From: an uncultured Muribaculaceae bacterium
GTDB taxonomy: Bacteria; Bacteroidota; Bacteroidia; Bacteroidales; Muribaculaceae
NCBI GenBank assembly: GCA_934636465.1
Contig: CAKUAR010000002.1
Span: 105,290 to 169,289 of the forward strand
Length of the DNA: 64,000 bases
Direction of reading: 5' to 3'
This document shows positions 8,017 to 16,997 of this stretch, piece after piece (position 1 is the first letter of the stretch; every line of letters starts with the position of its first letter). Below the pieces are notes generated by a model. That model was not told the DNA's origin. It ran no database searches and saw only the letters and a list, made by a program, of their open reading frames with translations. Both the position numbers and the translations under genes were made by a program.

Positions 8017-9660
8017 ATGACGAGATTTCTCGCTGTGGTGGTGCTTGCGATGTGCGTGTTGCTGTCGCAAGGCACTGTGCGTGTGCTTAACTTCAAAAAA
8101 TCGGGTCAAGATGTGACTGCCGCATGGCAACGCGCGGCAGCCGGCCTTACGGAGCGCGACACGGTGAAGGTGAATTTTGGGGCTGGCACATATTATTTGA
8201 GCGGCACTGTGGAAATGCTGTGCAACTTGACCATGACAGGAAAAGGCTCTGCAAAAACCACACTGAAATGTCGTGTCAACAGCCGTTTTTCTGACGACTG
8301 TTTCATAAAGGCTGCCGGACACTTCGGGCGCACGATAGCCGTGGGGGTGACAAACATGGGCATTGACCTTGAGAAACATAAGGGAATGGCCTGGGACGTG
8401 AACAGCGCGAAATATTTGCTGAAAATCTATCATGCCGACCGTGTTGACATCAAATCGGTGTCGAGCTACATAGACAATGCTGTGTGCACGAATCTAAACA
8501 TGCGTTGTTGCAATAATGTGACAGTGACCAGCTGCAGCTTGATAAACTACAACAACAATCATGATGGCGGAATCCTGTGGCTCTCTGGAAACACCGAGAA
8601 CGTGCTTGTGTCGAATAATGAATTCAAAAAGCAGGGAAATGATGAAGTGGTAGGATTCTATGGAACTGGAAACAACGCATGGAGTGCCGGCACAAATGCA
8701 ACATCGGCTTATAAGCGCAACATAAAAGTTTGTGATAACAAATTGTGGCTTTCTGGTGCAGCTGGCCAGCCATTGACCATGGCATTCTCGATGTTTAATG
8801 TAGAGGGGCAGAAGAGCAGCAATGTTGCTGCTGATGTGCGCGATGTGACGTTCTCGGGCAATGATATAACTGTGGCTGGCGACGTGCGCTGCATTTTTGC
8901 TTTTCAAAAAGAGAAAAACACTACTGGCCAAAATATAAGGTACATAAACAACACCGTGAGGTGTTTGGCAGAGTCGTCTGTAAAAGGGTCGGCGAGGTCA
9001 ATTTTTAGAATTGTGGATCACTCTGAGACAAAAGAATCATTTGTGATAAGCGGCAATGTGATAGATAGCAAGGCTAATGTGTTGGGGGCTGACGGCTATA
9101 ATTATTATAATTTGCTTGACATAGATGGTGCTACTGTGGAGTTTGATGGCAACAACGTGTCCTCCACCAAAGATGCTGCCAATAAGCAAAGTGGCATGGT
9201 GGGAATGTATGTTAACAATGCCGGAGGCAAAGTGAATATGAGAAACAATGTGCTGAAAGGGCTGTGTGTGCTGGCAAGTTTGTCGGTTACAAAGGGAATC
9301 ATACAGCGTATGGAGATAAATGCTTCTGGTAATCGGTTTGAGGGAGGAACTACGATATTCTGCAATAACCTTGACCGTCTTGACTTGAATTTCTCAAACA
9401 ACGAATTCTTGAGTACGAGTTGGGAATATTTCTTGCAGGAGTTTGCAAAGACAGGAACACTTGTTTTTAGAAACAATGTCGTGACTGCAAATAAAGGCGG
9501 CGGCAGCCTCTTAGCTCACTATTCCAATGTTCCAACCAAGAATATGCGTTTCGAGCGTCTGGAGGTGTGCAACAATAAGTTTTATGGCATACGAGGCTCG
9601 GAGTTGCTGAATAACATAACTAACGTGAAGCGTCGGGTGGTGTCGGGCAACACGTTCTGA
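8017..9660 (+). CDS. Secreted right-handed parallel beta-helix protein
   Basis: A 547-residue protein with a signal peptide (MTRFLAVVVLAMCVLLSQG). It opens with a segment typical of pectin-lyase-like folds (GAGTYYLSGTVEML, ~49-62). Repeated Asn-rich turns then run through the protein (INYNNNHDG, VSNNEFKKQ, SGNVIDSK, NASGNRFEGG, CNNLDRLDLN), each about 22-30 residues apart, as in right-handed beta-helices. Such folds occur in polysaccharide lyases, epimerases and phage or surface proteins. I see no catalytic set that picks one activity. It lies next to an exopolysaccharide operon on the opposite strand (stop to stop, 26 bases), so action on that polymer is possible but not shown. Confidence 0.7.
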   Translation: MTRFLAVVVLAMCVLLSQGTVRVLNFKKSGQDVTAAWQRAAAGLTERDTVKVNFGAGTYYLSGTVEMLCNLTMTGKGSAKTTLKCRVNSRFSDDCFIKAAGHFGRTIAVGVTNMGIDLEKHKGMAWDVNSAKYLLKIYHADRVDIKSVSSYIDNAVCTNLNMRCCNNVTVTSCSLINYNNNHDGGILWLSGNTENVLVSNNEFKKQGNDEVVGFYGTGNNAWSAGTNATSAYKRNIKVCDNKLWLSGAAGQPLTMAFSMFNVEGQKSSNVAADVRDVTFSGNDITVAGDVRCIFAFQKEKNTTGQNIRYINNTVRCLAESSVKGSARSIFRIVDHSETKESFVISGNVIDSKANVLGADGYNYYNLLDIDGATVEFDGNNVSSTKDAANKQSGMVGMYVNNAGGKVNMRNNVLKGLCVLASLSVTKGIIQRMEINASGNRFEGGTTIFCNNLDRLDLNFSNNEFLSTSWEYFLQEFAKTGTLVFRNNVVTANKGGGSLLAHYSNVPTKNMRFERLEVCNNKFYGIRGSELLNNITNVKRRVVSGNTF

Positions 9661-9686
9661 CGGCATGACACTGCCACTGTGGTTGC

Positions 9687-10733
9687 TCACTCTTTGCGAA
9701 ACTTGAGTAAGAGATTCTTCACGACCTCAAACGCATAGCACAACCAGAAATTTTGCGACATAACAATCTTAAAGCGCACCCTTGTGGCAAAAGAAAGGTA
9801 TTGAACAGGATATGTGGAATAAGTGCTTTTTAGTTTATTGAAATCGAGATTGTAATATGCGTCTTTTTTACTATCTAAATTTAAGTTGGAATTAAAAATG
9901 TGTTTTATAAAAGCAAATAGACTGCTGAATATATGTCCAGAAGCAACGACTTTAGCATTAGGATAGTTTAAGCTTTCTAACCTTTTTGCAAGGTGATTTG
10001 GAAAAAAGAAAATGTTCTTTAAATATCTATCGGGGTTAAAAGACATGCTCACAGATTGGAAATTATGCCGGTAGTTGTAAAAAACATATTCTGTAAAAAC
10101 TATTGTTTTGCAAGCTGCAGCAAAATCTAAATTAAAGAAAAAATCTTCGCTAATTAATTCTTTTTCGGATTGAAATTTCAAGTTGTGCCGCTTTATTACA
10201 GTTGTCTTGTAGATTGCAGTACATTGACTTGCATCAGATTTTATTTGCGATTCCTGTCTTAGCAGTGGTGCCATATTTGTCAAGATAGGATTGAGCTTTT
10301 CAATTAAATTTGAAGTCTGGTATATTTTCGCAGCCGAATTGTCACTTGTTGTTATGTTTGCATGGTCATGAAACCTGCGGTGTAGGAAGCGGACTTCATC
10401 TGCATTTTGTGCTACAGCCATATTATAGCATATTTCGTAAGTGTTTAGTGCAACGAAGTCATCACTGTCGCAAAAAGCTATATATTCGCCATCAGCAGCC
10501 TCTAAACCTTTGTTTCTGGCACTACTAGGACCACCGTTTTTTTTGTGTATGACCTTAATTCTGTTATCTTGCTTTGCGTAACTGTCACAGAGCTCAGGAC
10601 ATTTGTCAGGAGACTCATCGTCAACTAATATTATTTCAATATCTTTTAGCGTCTGATTGATGAGTGATTTTAAGCAAGTCGCTAAATATAGCTCTGTTTT
10701 ATAGATGGGAACAATTATAGATACTTTAACCAT
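9687..10733 (-). CDS. Glycosyltransferase family 2
   Basis: A 348-residue GT-A fold glycosyltransferase. The N-terminus is VSIIVPIYKTELYL, followed by ILVDDESPDKCPEL and the donor-binding DSDD motif (FCDSDDFV, ~residue 92). The C-terminal ~200 residues are rich in aromatic and Lys residues and probably membrane-associated. It is the last gene of the minus-strand exopolysaccharide operon, 26 bases after the polymerase gene, so it probably adds one sugar of the repeat unit. GC is clearly lower than in the neighbouring housekeeping genes, as commonly seen in polysaccharide loci gained by transfer. Only one glycosyltransferase is in this operon, so others needed for the repeat unit must be elsewhere. 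Confidence 0.9.
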   Translation of the reverse strand: MVKVSIIVPIYKTELYLATCLKSLINQTLKDIEIILVDDESPDKCPELCDSYAKQDNRIKVIHKKNGGPSSARNKGLEAADGEYIAFCDSDDFVALNTYEICYNMAVAQNADEVRFLHRRFHDHANITTSDNSAAKIYQTSNLIEKLNPILTNMAPLLRQESQIKSDASQCTAIYKTTVIKRHNLKFQSEKELISEDFFFNLDFAAACKTIVFTEYVFYNYRHNFQSVSMSFNPDRYLKNIFFFPNHLAKRLESLNYPNAKVVASGHIFSSLFAFIKHIFNSNLNLDSKKDAYYNLDFNKLKSTYSTYPVQYLSFATRVRFKIVMSQNFWLCYAFEVVKNLLLKFRKE

Positions 10734-10759
10734 GGCGTCAAATCAAAAGCGTGTCAGTG

Positions 10760-12106
10760 CTATGCTGTGGTGGAGAGGTTGGCTTTTGGGGTGTCTGTAT
10801 TTAGTTGTTTTGTGTCTTTTCTTTCCCATGAAAAATACAGGATTGCTATAAGAATATAGCAGAAATTCATATCACGGAAAAGAGGACCATAGATTAACAT
10901 GCCAACGATGATTGCAATTATGAGCAACTGAATATTGATATCTCGTTTATCAAAGGGCTTTGGATGACTAGTGAACCAAGTAATCCATACGAAAGTTGTC
11001 CAAATGCACCCTAAAATACCGAGTTGAACAAAGACTAAAAAAATCATGGGCGAAGTTCCTACAAGTAGCCAATCCCAATTTTCATATAATTCTGTTGTTC
11101 CAAAGAAACTTCCTGTCATAAAATGTCCCACACCGAAGCCGAACAAAGGATTTCCGCCTTCTTGGTCTAAAAGTATTGGGAGAAATGCAATTTTTGTTAT
11201 TCTGGGGACATCTGGTAGCTGATTCTCTGTTTCAAGTCCATATTTAGCATTGCCTTCACTCTCTTCAAAATCAGCGTACATGTATTTTTCCAAAAAATTG
11301 ATAGAGAACACATCGTCGGCTGTAAAATTACCGTTATACATGGTTAGAGAAGAAAACAGCAATACGGCTCCCGCTAAAATGCCAACTATGGCAGGAATTC
11401 CAATCATGAGTCTTTTTGCTGTTTTTTTGTTTATAGGAATTAAAAGTATGAGATAAAGAGCCAATAGAATGAAACTTATTTTAGTTTCGTTCATAAAAGT
11501 TGGTATGAGTAGTGCAAGATATTTCCAGTTTGCAGCAACACTTCTCCAAAGATTTTGATTATCCAGCCGTTTACGAATCAAATATAAGGAAATTAAATAA
11601 ATACATATACTGACAGTTCCCGAAAACCCTTTTGTTCCAAAAGAGCCACCGCCTGGATCTCCAGCACCATACTCAAAATACTGCCATGTTATGCAAAATG
11701 CTTGTACGTAAAGCCAAATAAGTAATGTTCGGTCGAATTTTTTCACAAAATTGTCACGCAACATTTCATCATCACAAATAAATCTGAAAATAGGAACGGT
11801 GAAAATAAATCCCCAAAAGATGCGTGAGCCATTAAGCCATGTGATTGGTGAGAGATGATTGATTATGCAGGTGCATATGAATGAGATAATAACGTAACTT
11901 ATAGCTATAGCAATATCTAATTTATGACGTATTGTTATTAGACCAAGTATCAGAAAAGCGGCATTTGATGACAGAAGCATCAACTGTTCTACAGTGTTGC
12001 ATAAATCTGTGGATAGGAATTCATCACAAACAAAGCCGTAGCAAGTAGATATCCAAAACCACCAGTATAGGAATTTACTGACTATGTTACCTTTTGTTAG
12101 TTCCAT
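10760..12106 (-). CDS. O-antigen polymerase/ligase-like integral membrane protein (Wzy-like)
   Basis: A 448-residue protein with about 10-12 hydrophobic helices spread along its length (for example FLILGLITI, YLALLIPTF and LIIAIIVGMLIYGPLF) and a large non-membrane loop at ~260-345. That topology is typical of Wzy polymerases and WaaL ligases, which join lipid-linked repeat units or transfer chains. Sequence similarity in this group is low, so the call rests on topology and on its place between a Wzc-like kinase gene and a glycosyltransferase gene. The coding sequence is AT-rich. Confidence 0.75.
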   Translation of the reverse strand: MELTKGNIVSKFLYWWFWISTCYGFVCDEFLSTDLCNTVEQLMLLSSNAAFLILGLITIRHKLDIAIAISYVIISFICTCIINHLSPITWLNGSRIFWGFIFTVPIFRFICDDEMLRDNFVKKFDRTLLIWLYVQAFCITWQYFEYGAGDPGGGSFGTKGFSGTVSICIYLISLYLIRKRLDNQNLWRSVAANWKYLALLIPTFMNETKISFILLALYLILLIPINKKTAKRLMIGIPAIVGILAGAVLLFSSLTMYNGNFTADDVFSINFLEKYMYADFEESEGNAKYGLETENQLPDVPRITKIAFLPILLDQEGGNPLFGFGVGHFMTGSFFGTTELYENWDWLLVGTSPMIFLVFVQLGILGCIWTTFVWITWFTSHPKPFDKRDINIQLLIIAIIVGMLIYGPLFRDMNFCYILIAILYFSWERKDTKQLNTDTPKANLSTTA

Positions 12107-12130
12107 TGTCGTTTTTCTACCAACTTGTCT

Positions 12131-14473
12131 TTAGTCTTCGTTGTCGTTGGTTTGACCATAGCCGTATGTGTTGTCGCTGCTTGGCTTGGTGTCGTTGATG
12201 ATAAGACCCACGTTTGGCAGACGATTGGTCTCAACGAGCTTGTTGATGAATTTGACCATGTTGCGCTTGGTGTAGTTGGCGCGTGTCACAACCAATGTGG
12301 CATCGGCAAACTTAGCAAGCGAGAATGTGTCACTCACCATGCCCACAGGGGCAGAGTCGATGATGATTACGTCGTAGTGGCTGCGAAGCTCGTCGATGAA
12401 TTGCGCTGTGCGGTTGCTCAACAGCAATTCTGATGGGTTCGGTGGAATTGCTCCGCCAACGAACACGTCAAGGCCGTCAACATCGCTTGTGTGTTGCGCA
12501 ACACCATCGATGGTTTGCTCTGGGTCGGCCAAGTAGCTTGTAACGCCAGGCACGCTCTTCAAGTTGAGCATTTCGGCAAGTTTCGGGCTACGAATGTCCA
12601 TGCCCACAAGTGCAACTCTCTTGCCGAGCAGGGCGAAAGATGACGCAACATTGGTGCTTATAAATGATTTTCCCTCACCACTCACACCAGAGGTCACGAG
12701 CACCACTTTATCGTTCTTGCCATTGAGCATGAATTGCACGTTGTTGCGCACATAGCGGAACAGTTCAACGATTGATGACGTTTTGCCAGATTTGACAACT
12801 AGCGGCGTATTGTGGCGGTTGTGGTGAATGTGACCTATTACCGGAGAGTTGGCAATGGCTTCAAGTTCGTCTTGCGTGTTGAATTTGGTGTTGAGCGCTT
12901 TTTTGAGTTGAATTATAATTATTGGAATCAGAAATCCAGCCAAAAGTGCAATCATTATCACAATTGCAGGCTTTGGCTTAATTGGTTTGCTCATTGCATA
13001 GGCAGGGTCAACGACCTTGCCTTTTGGTGTGGTTGAAGCAAGTCGCAGTGCATTTTCTTCACGTTTTTGAAGGAGGAAAATGTAGAGCTCGTTTTGTATC
13101 TCTTGTTCGCGATACAAGTTTTTGGCCTCACGCTCTGTGGTGGGCAGCTCATTCACCTTGTCGGTTGCCTCGGCATTGACAGAACCAACTTGGCTCATCT
13201 GAATGCGAATGGCAGCCAAAGTGTTGTCAATGCTTTTCTTGACGGTGTTGCGCATCACGTCAATCTGCTCGTCAAGGATTTTGAGACTTTGGTTGTTGTC
13301 CTTTGCAGAGCTTGACAGATGCATGCGGTCGGTAAGTAATTTGTTATAAGTCTTGATGGCTGAACTTGCAGCAGTGGAGTCGGCTTCAAAAGGCACTATG
13401 GTGTGTTTGTTGGCAGGGTTTGCCATGAAGTCTTTAATCATCTTCACAATGCGATATTGGGTTTCCATGCCAATGAGTTTGCTTTGCGTGATGTCTTGCT
13501 TACCAATGATGCTCTTTACTTGAATTTCAGGGTCAACCATCTTGTGCGCCTTTTTGTAGGACTCTATTTCAGCCTCAGTGCCCATAAGATTCTTATAGAT
13601 CAAATTTATGCGCTCGTCAATGAATTTGGCTGTGTTGATGGCCTGGTTATCCTTGTCTTTCAATCCGCGCTCGTTATACAAGGCCATAAGCGTGTTGAGA
13701 ATGTCACGACCACGCTTCACGTCGGTGTCAAGGACATCAAGGTAGATGGCATCGGCTTTTTTTGACATTACTTTTATTGTCATGTCTTCAGACAATGCTT
13801 CAGATTTTGGTATGTTTCCGGAAATCACAGCGTTTATTGTCAAATCTTTGCCCGGGACGTAATAGCGAGTTTTGTTGACGGTGAAAGTGCCATAAGGCGT
13901 TTTTACCGCAGTTGGCAACTGCACGTCTTTCACGTTGGCAATGGTGCTGAACATTCCCTTTTTGACGCTTATGTTGGCTTTGCCTGCTTTGTTAATTTCT
14001 ATTTTGAATTTCAGAACTAACGATAGGGTGTCGAAAATTTGCTCTGGAGCGTCAACAGTGACAGGCGAAGTGCGATACAAGTCCTTTTTCTGCAAAAACC
14101 CCGTTTTTTGATAGTAGCTACGGTTGATACCAAGCGCACTTATCATTTGCGCGTTAAGGCTTTCAGACCCCATAATCACAAGTTCGTTATCAACGTTGGC
14201 ATTGCCACCACCTATAAGGCTTTTCATGATGGAGGAACCTGGGCTTTTTGAAGAACCACCACCTCCGCCACCCATAGCGGCATCGTCGTCACCAATGAGA
14301 ATTGATGACGCAATAAGATAAGTTGGTGACTTTATTTTGAGGTAAAAGCCGGCTAAAGCTCCGCACACTATGAACGATGCGAGAAACAGCCACCAATATT
14401 TAAAGTATCCTTTTAGAGTTGAAGATAAATCAACAGATTTGTCTTTTGTGGTGCTTACTGTATTTTGTTCCAT
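12131..14473 (-). CDS. Exopolysaccharide tyrosine autokinase, Wzc-type (Wzz domain + BY-kinase)
   Basis: A 780-residue co-polymerase that sets chain length and drives export with the Wza channel. Order: cytoplasmic N-terminus, first membrane helix (~28-48), Wzz periplasmic domain with a long coiled coil (~300-490), second membrane helix (IVIMIALLAGFLIPIIII, ~508-525), then the cytoplasmic kinase. Walker A is GVSGEGKS (~594-601), Walker A' is VALVGMDIRSP, and Walker B is VIIIDSAPVG. The C-terminal tail has only two tyrosines (TYGYGQTNDNED), a short cluster. A Gly/Ser-rich insert (AMGGGGGGSSK) follows the first beta strand of the Wzz domain. It lies 16 bases downstream of the Wza-like gene. Confidence 0.93.
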   Translation of the reverse strand: MEQNTVSTTKDKSVDLSSTLKGYFKYWWLFLASFIVCGALAGFYLKIKSPTYLIASSILIGDDDAAMGGGGGGSSKSPGSSIMKSLIGGGNANVDNELVIMGSESLNAQMISALGINRSYYQKTGFLQKKDLYRTSPVTVDAPEQIFDTLSLVLKFKIEINKAGKANISVKKGMFSTIANVKDVQLPTAVKTPYGTFTVNKTRYYVPGKDLTINAVISGNIPKSEALSEDMTIKVMSKKADAIYLDVLDTDVKRGRDILNTLMALYNERGLKDKDNQAINTAKFIDERINLIYKNLMGTEAEIESYKKAHKMVDPEIQVKSIIGKQDITQSKLIGMETQYRIVKMIKDFMANPANKHTIVPFEADSTAASSAIKTYNKLLTDRMHLSSSAKDNNQSLKILDEQIDVMRNTVKKSIDNTLAAIRIQMSQVGSVNAEATDKVNELPTTEREAKNLYREQEIQNELYIFLLQKREENALRLASTTPKGKVVDPAYAMSKPIKPKPAIVIMIALLAGFLIPIIIIQLKKALNTKFNTQDELEAIANSPVIGHIHHNRHNTPLVVKSGKTSSIVELFRYVRNNVQFMLNGKNDKVVLVTSGVSGEGKSFISTNVASSFALLGKRVALVGMDIRSPKLAEMLNLKSVPGVTSYLADPEQTIDGVAQHTSDVDGLDVFVGGAIPPNPSELLLSNRTAQFIDELRSHYDVIIIDSAPVGMVSDTFSLAKFADATLVVTRANYTKRNMVKFINKLVETNRLPNVGLIINDTKPSSDNTYGYGQTNDNED

Positions 14474-14489
14474 GAGTCCTATGTTTCGT

Positions 14490-15293
14490 TTATCGTGTTA
14501 ATGCAATTACGAGAGAGGCTATGACCGAGACAGCACTCACAACAGTTGATATGACTGACAGCTTATAAGCATTGTTTTGGTCATATTTAGAATTGTTGGT
14601 TCTAATTTTGTTAGGTTCAACATAAACCACATCGTTTTGCTGCATGTAGAAATATGGCGATTTAAACAAATCGGGGTCGTTTAGGCTGACGCGGTGGTAT
14701 GTCAGTTGGCCATTTTCGGTGCGCATTATGAGTATGTTGTCACGTTTTGCATAGACGGTAAGGTCGCCGGCTGCAGAAAGCGCATCAAGTAGAGTGAAGC
14801 GTTGCTTGTTGATTTCAACTCGGTGTGGGCTTTGCACTTCTCCCATAACATTTACACCAAATTGAATCATCTCAACTCTGACGAAAGGGTCTTTTACGTT
14901 TTGGGCTACTTTACCTTTTATTAATTCTGAGATTTCATTGGTGGTCAATCCTTGTACATGAAGTTTGCCTATGAGTGGTAACTCAATGTCTCCTTTTGGG
15001 TCAACGATGTATGTCTGAAGCCGAGGCTGCGACGATGCAGTGACATTGCCTCGTGTAGATGGGTTTCCTAAAGGCAAGTTATACATGGCAGTGGCTTCAG
15101 GTACAGAAGATGTGATGGTTATTATTAACTCGTCATCAGGCTGGACTCTGATTATATATTTATCGTCAACATTGGCTAAAACTCCGTCATTTCCAGTTAA
15201 ATTTTTAAAGTAAACGAGTTTGTTATCTTTTGTGCTTGAGCAAGAAGCCAAGACGACGAGTGAGATAATTGCGAATAGAATCCTATTTTTCAT
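14490..15293 (-). CDS. Polysaccharide export lipoprotein (Wza-like)
   Basis: A 267-residue lipoprotein with signal sequence and lipobox (LVVLASCSS). It has a Poly_export domain (~45-145, containing YIVDPKGDIELPLIGKLHV) and one SLBB domain (~150-235). A C-terminal hydrophobic helix (VVSAVSVIASLVIAL) would cross the outer membrane, as in Wza-type channels. Wza oligomers form the outer-membrane exit of group 1-like capsules and exopolysaccharides. Co-location with the Wzc-type kinase supports the call. Confidence 0.93.
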   Translation of the reverse strand: MKNRILFAIISLVVLASCSSTKDNKLVYFKNLTGNDGVLANVDDKYIIRVQPDDELIITITSSVPEATAMYNLPLGNPSTRGNVTASSQPRLQTYIVDPKGDIELPLIGKLHVQGLTTNEISELIKGKVAQNVKDPFVRVEMIQFGVNVMGEVQSPHRVEINKQRFTLLDALSAAGDLTVYAKRDNILIMRTENGQLTYHRVSLNDPDLFKSPYFYMQQNDVVYVEPNKIRTNNSKYDQNNAYKLSVISTVVSAVSVIASLVIALTR

Positions 15294-15346
15294 ATATACG
15301 TTTATTTCGAAATAATCTTATTCTTTTTAACGGCAATGGTTTTTGT

Positions 15347-16786
15347 TTATTGTGCATTGCACTTTGTTTTATTGAAAAAGCGATTCAAAATTGAGTGAAA
15401 TATGGCTTTTGGCATAAACCACAATTGAAGGCTGATTGCAATGAAAGCAACCAGCATGTCTTGCCACCAAAATGTTGTTAGGTAGTATGCGACTCCTGCT
15501 ATTAACATTATAATCAATGGCGCAAAAGTTTCTTTTTTTAGCGTGAACAGAATGTAACGGCGCATGTCGAACCAGCGATAGAGGACAAGGACTGTGTAGG
15601 TTATTATGGAAGTGGCTATTACGCCCCAAACACCCCAAATTTGCACTAAAACATAATTTGACACAACGTTAATCACGGCACTTAGGGTGATTGCGGGCAA
15701 TGTGCGAGCTGTGTCCTTCGCACACTGATAACCCATATCGAAGAAGGCTGACACGGCAAAAAGCAAAGCAGAAATAGCCATTGGGTATAAATACCACTTG
15801 CTGTAACTATATTGGTTTCCAATAAGCCAAAAATAATTAACTTTTAATACAAAGCAGAAACCAACAACCATTATTGCCAGCAAAACAATGTAATTGCTCA
15901 GCATTTTTGAAAAGAAACTGTCTCGGTCAGGACTGTTGTATTGCAGTATGGCGGTTTCTTGCCAGGCTTGATAAAATATAGTGGCAAATGTGGTTAAAAT
16001 GCTTGTGAATCTTATAGAGACGGCGTAGATGCCATTGACGTCACGCCCTAAGAACTCTAAGATGAACCATCGGTCGCTACTGCTTGTGAGCCACCAGCAT
16101 AAAGAGCCCGACAAAAGAGGCAATGAAAAACTTAAAACATTTTTCGCAGTGTCTTTTATAGGAACTTTTATGTTGAAAAAACGTTTTATGGTGCGAACTT
16201 TTAGTTCCACAAGGGCAATTGCTATTATACGAGCCAGAATATTGGCTATGAAAATACCCTTGATGCCAAGGTCTGCCCACACTACAAAAATCACGCTGAA
16301 AACTCCTATGCCAAAAGCTGATAAAATTCCAACAGAAATGAAAGCTTTATTGTCTCCGAGTCCTCTGAACACTTGAGATACGACTTCTTGTAGGCTCATT
16401 GCCAGAAGCAAAGCAATGGTGTAGCCTAAATAGTCGATTTTGAAAAAGCAGGCTATGGTTAAGGCGATTGCAATGGTCAATGCAAACGTTAGTGCCAATG
16501 TCCTGTAAACCATTGAGACGATGTGGACGCGTTGCTGCTTGTCTTCGGTTTCAAGCAAAAAACGAAAAGCCCCATCGCGCAGCTGCATGGTTACAAACGG
16601 CATTATCAGGAAAACCGCAGTTAAGCAAATGTCATAGTAGCCATAATCGCTGCTGTTTTCAATGAAATGGGTGTAAAGAGGCACCATGCAAAAAGTGATA
16701 ATCTTGGAGCCAAGATTACCAATAGCGTAAATTCCTATGTCTTTTAGGAATTTGGAAGTTCTTTTTTGTGATGAACCCTGATTCAA
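15347..16786 (-). CDS. Polysaccharide flippase (Wzx/MOP superfamily)
   Basis: The protein, about 479 residues, has 12-14 predicted membrane helices and the MOP-type start YAIGNLGSKIITFCMVPLY. Wzx flippases turn undecaprenyl-linked repeat units across the inner membrane. The longest frame begins at ATG 16825, but a near-perfect promoter (TTTG-N19-TACCTTTG) lies at 16812-16842 on this strand and would start transcription around 16805, downstream of that ATG. I therefore place the start at TTG 16786 (or TTG 16792), in front of LNQGSSQKRTSKFLKD. It is the first gene of the exopolysaccharide operon, and its DNA is AT-rich. Confidence 0.85.
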   Translation of the reverse strand: MNQGSSQKRTSKFLKDIGIYAIGNLGSKIITFCMVPLYTHFIENSSDYGYYDICLTAVFLIMPFVTMQLRDGAFRFLLETEDKQQRVHIVSMVYRTLALTFALTIAIALTIACFFKIDYLGYTIALLLAMSLQEVVSQVFRGLGDNKAFISVGILSAFGIGVFSVIFVVWADLGIKGIFIANILARIIAIALVELKVRTIKRFFNIKVPIKDTAKNVLSFSLPLLSGSLCWWLTSSSDRWFILEFLGRDVNGIYAVSIRFTSILTTFATIFYQAWQETAILQYNSPDRDSFFSKMLSNYIVLLAIMVVGFCFVLKVNYFWLIGNQYSYSKWYLYPMAISALLFAVSAFFDMGYQCAKDTARTLPAITLSAVINVVSNYVLVQIWGVWGVIATSIITYTVLVLYRWFDMRRYILFTLKKETFAPLIIMLIAGVAYYLTTFWWQDMLVAFIAISLQLWFMPKAIFHSILNRFFNKTKCNAQ

Positions 16787-16811
16787 TGCCAATTTCGTTT
16801 GTATAACCTTG

Positions 16812-16842
16812 CAAAGGTAAGTCATTTTTTGTGATGTTCAAA
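16812..16842 (-). promoter_or_regulatory. Promoter of the exopolysaccharide operon
   Basis: On the minus strand, TTTG (16839-16842) is followed by exactly 19 bases and TACCTTTG (16812-16819), a full match to the Bacteroidota promoter consensus. It lies inside the longest possible reading frame of the flippase, so it decides against ATG 16825 as the start codon. Confidence 0.8.
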
Positions 16843-16997
16843 ATGAGTGTCGTGGGCTTGCCGGCAGCTGTGCGTGTGATTGAAATTTGTGTGTTATTTG
16901 GCTGCGAAGTGGCAAAAATGGGAGCGTTGATGATAACTATTTCTGCAAGTATAACTAATTTTGTACGAAGAATTGACAGTATATTTTTTATTTAAGC

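Noticed and set aside
7123..8433. Antisense 436-codon frame across ychF and the beta-helix gene
   Set aside because: It crosses two real genes and an intergenic promoter-free gap, and the translation is rich in His and Cys as expected for antisense of these genes.
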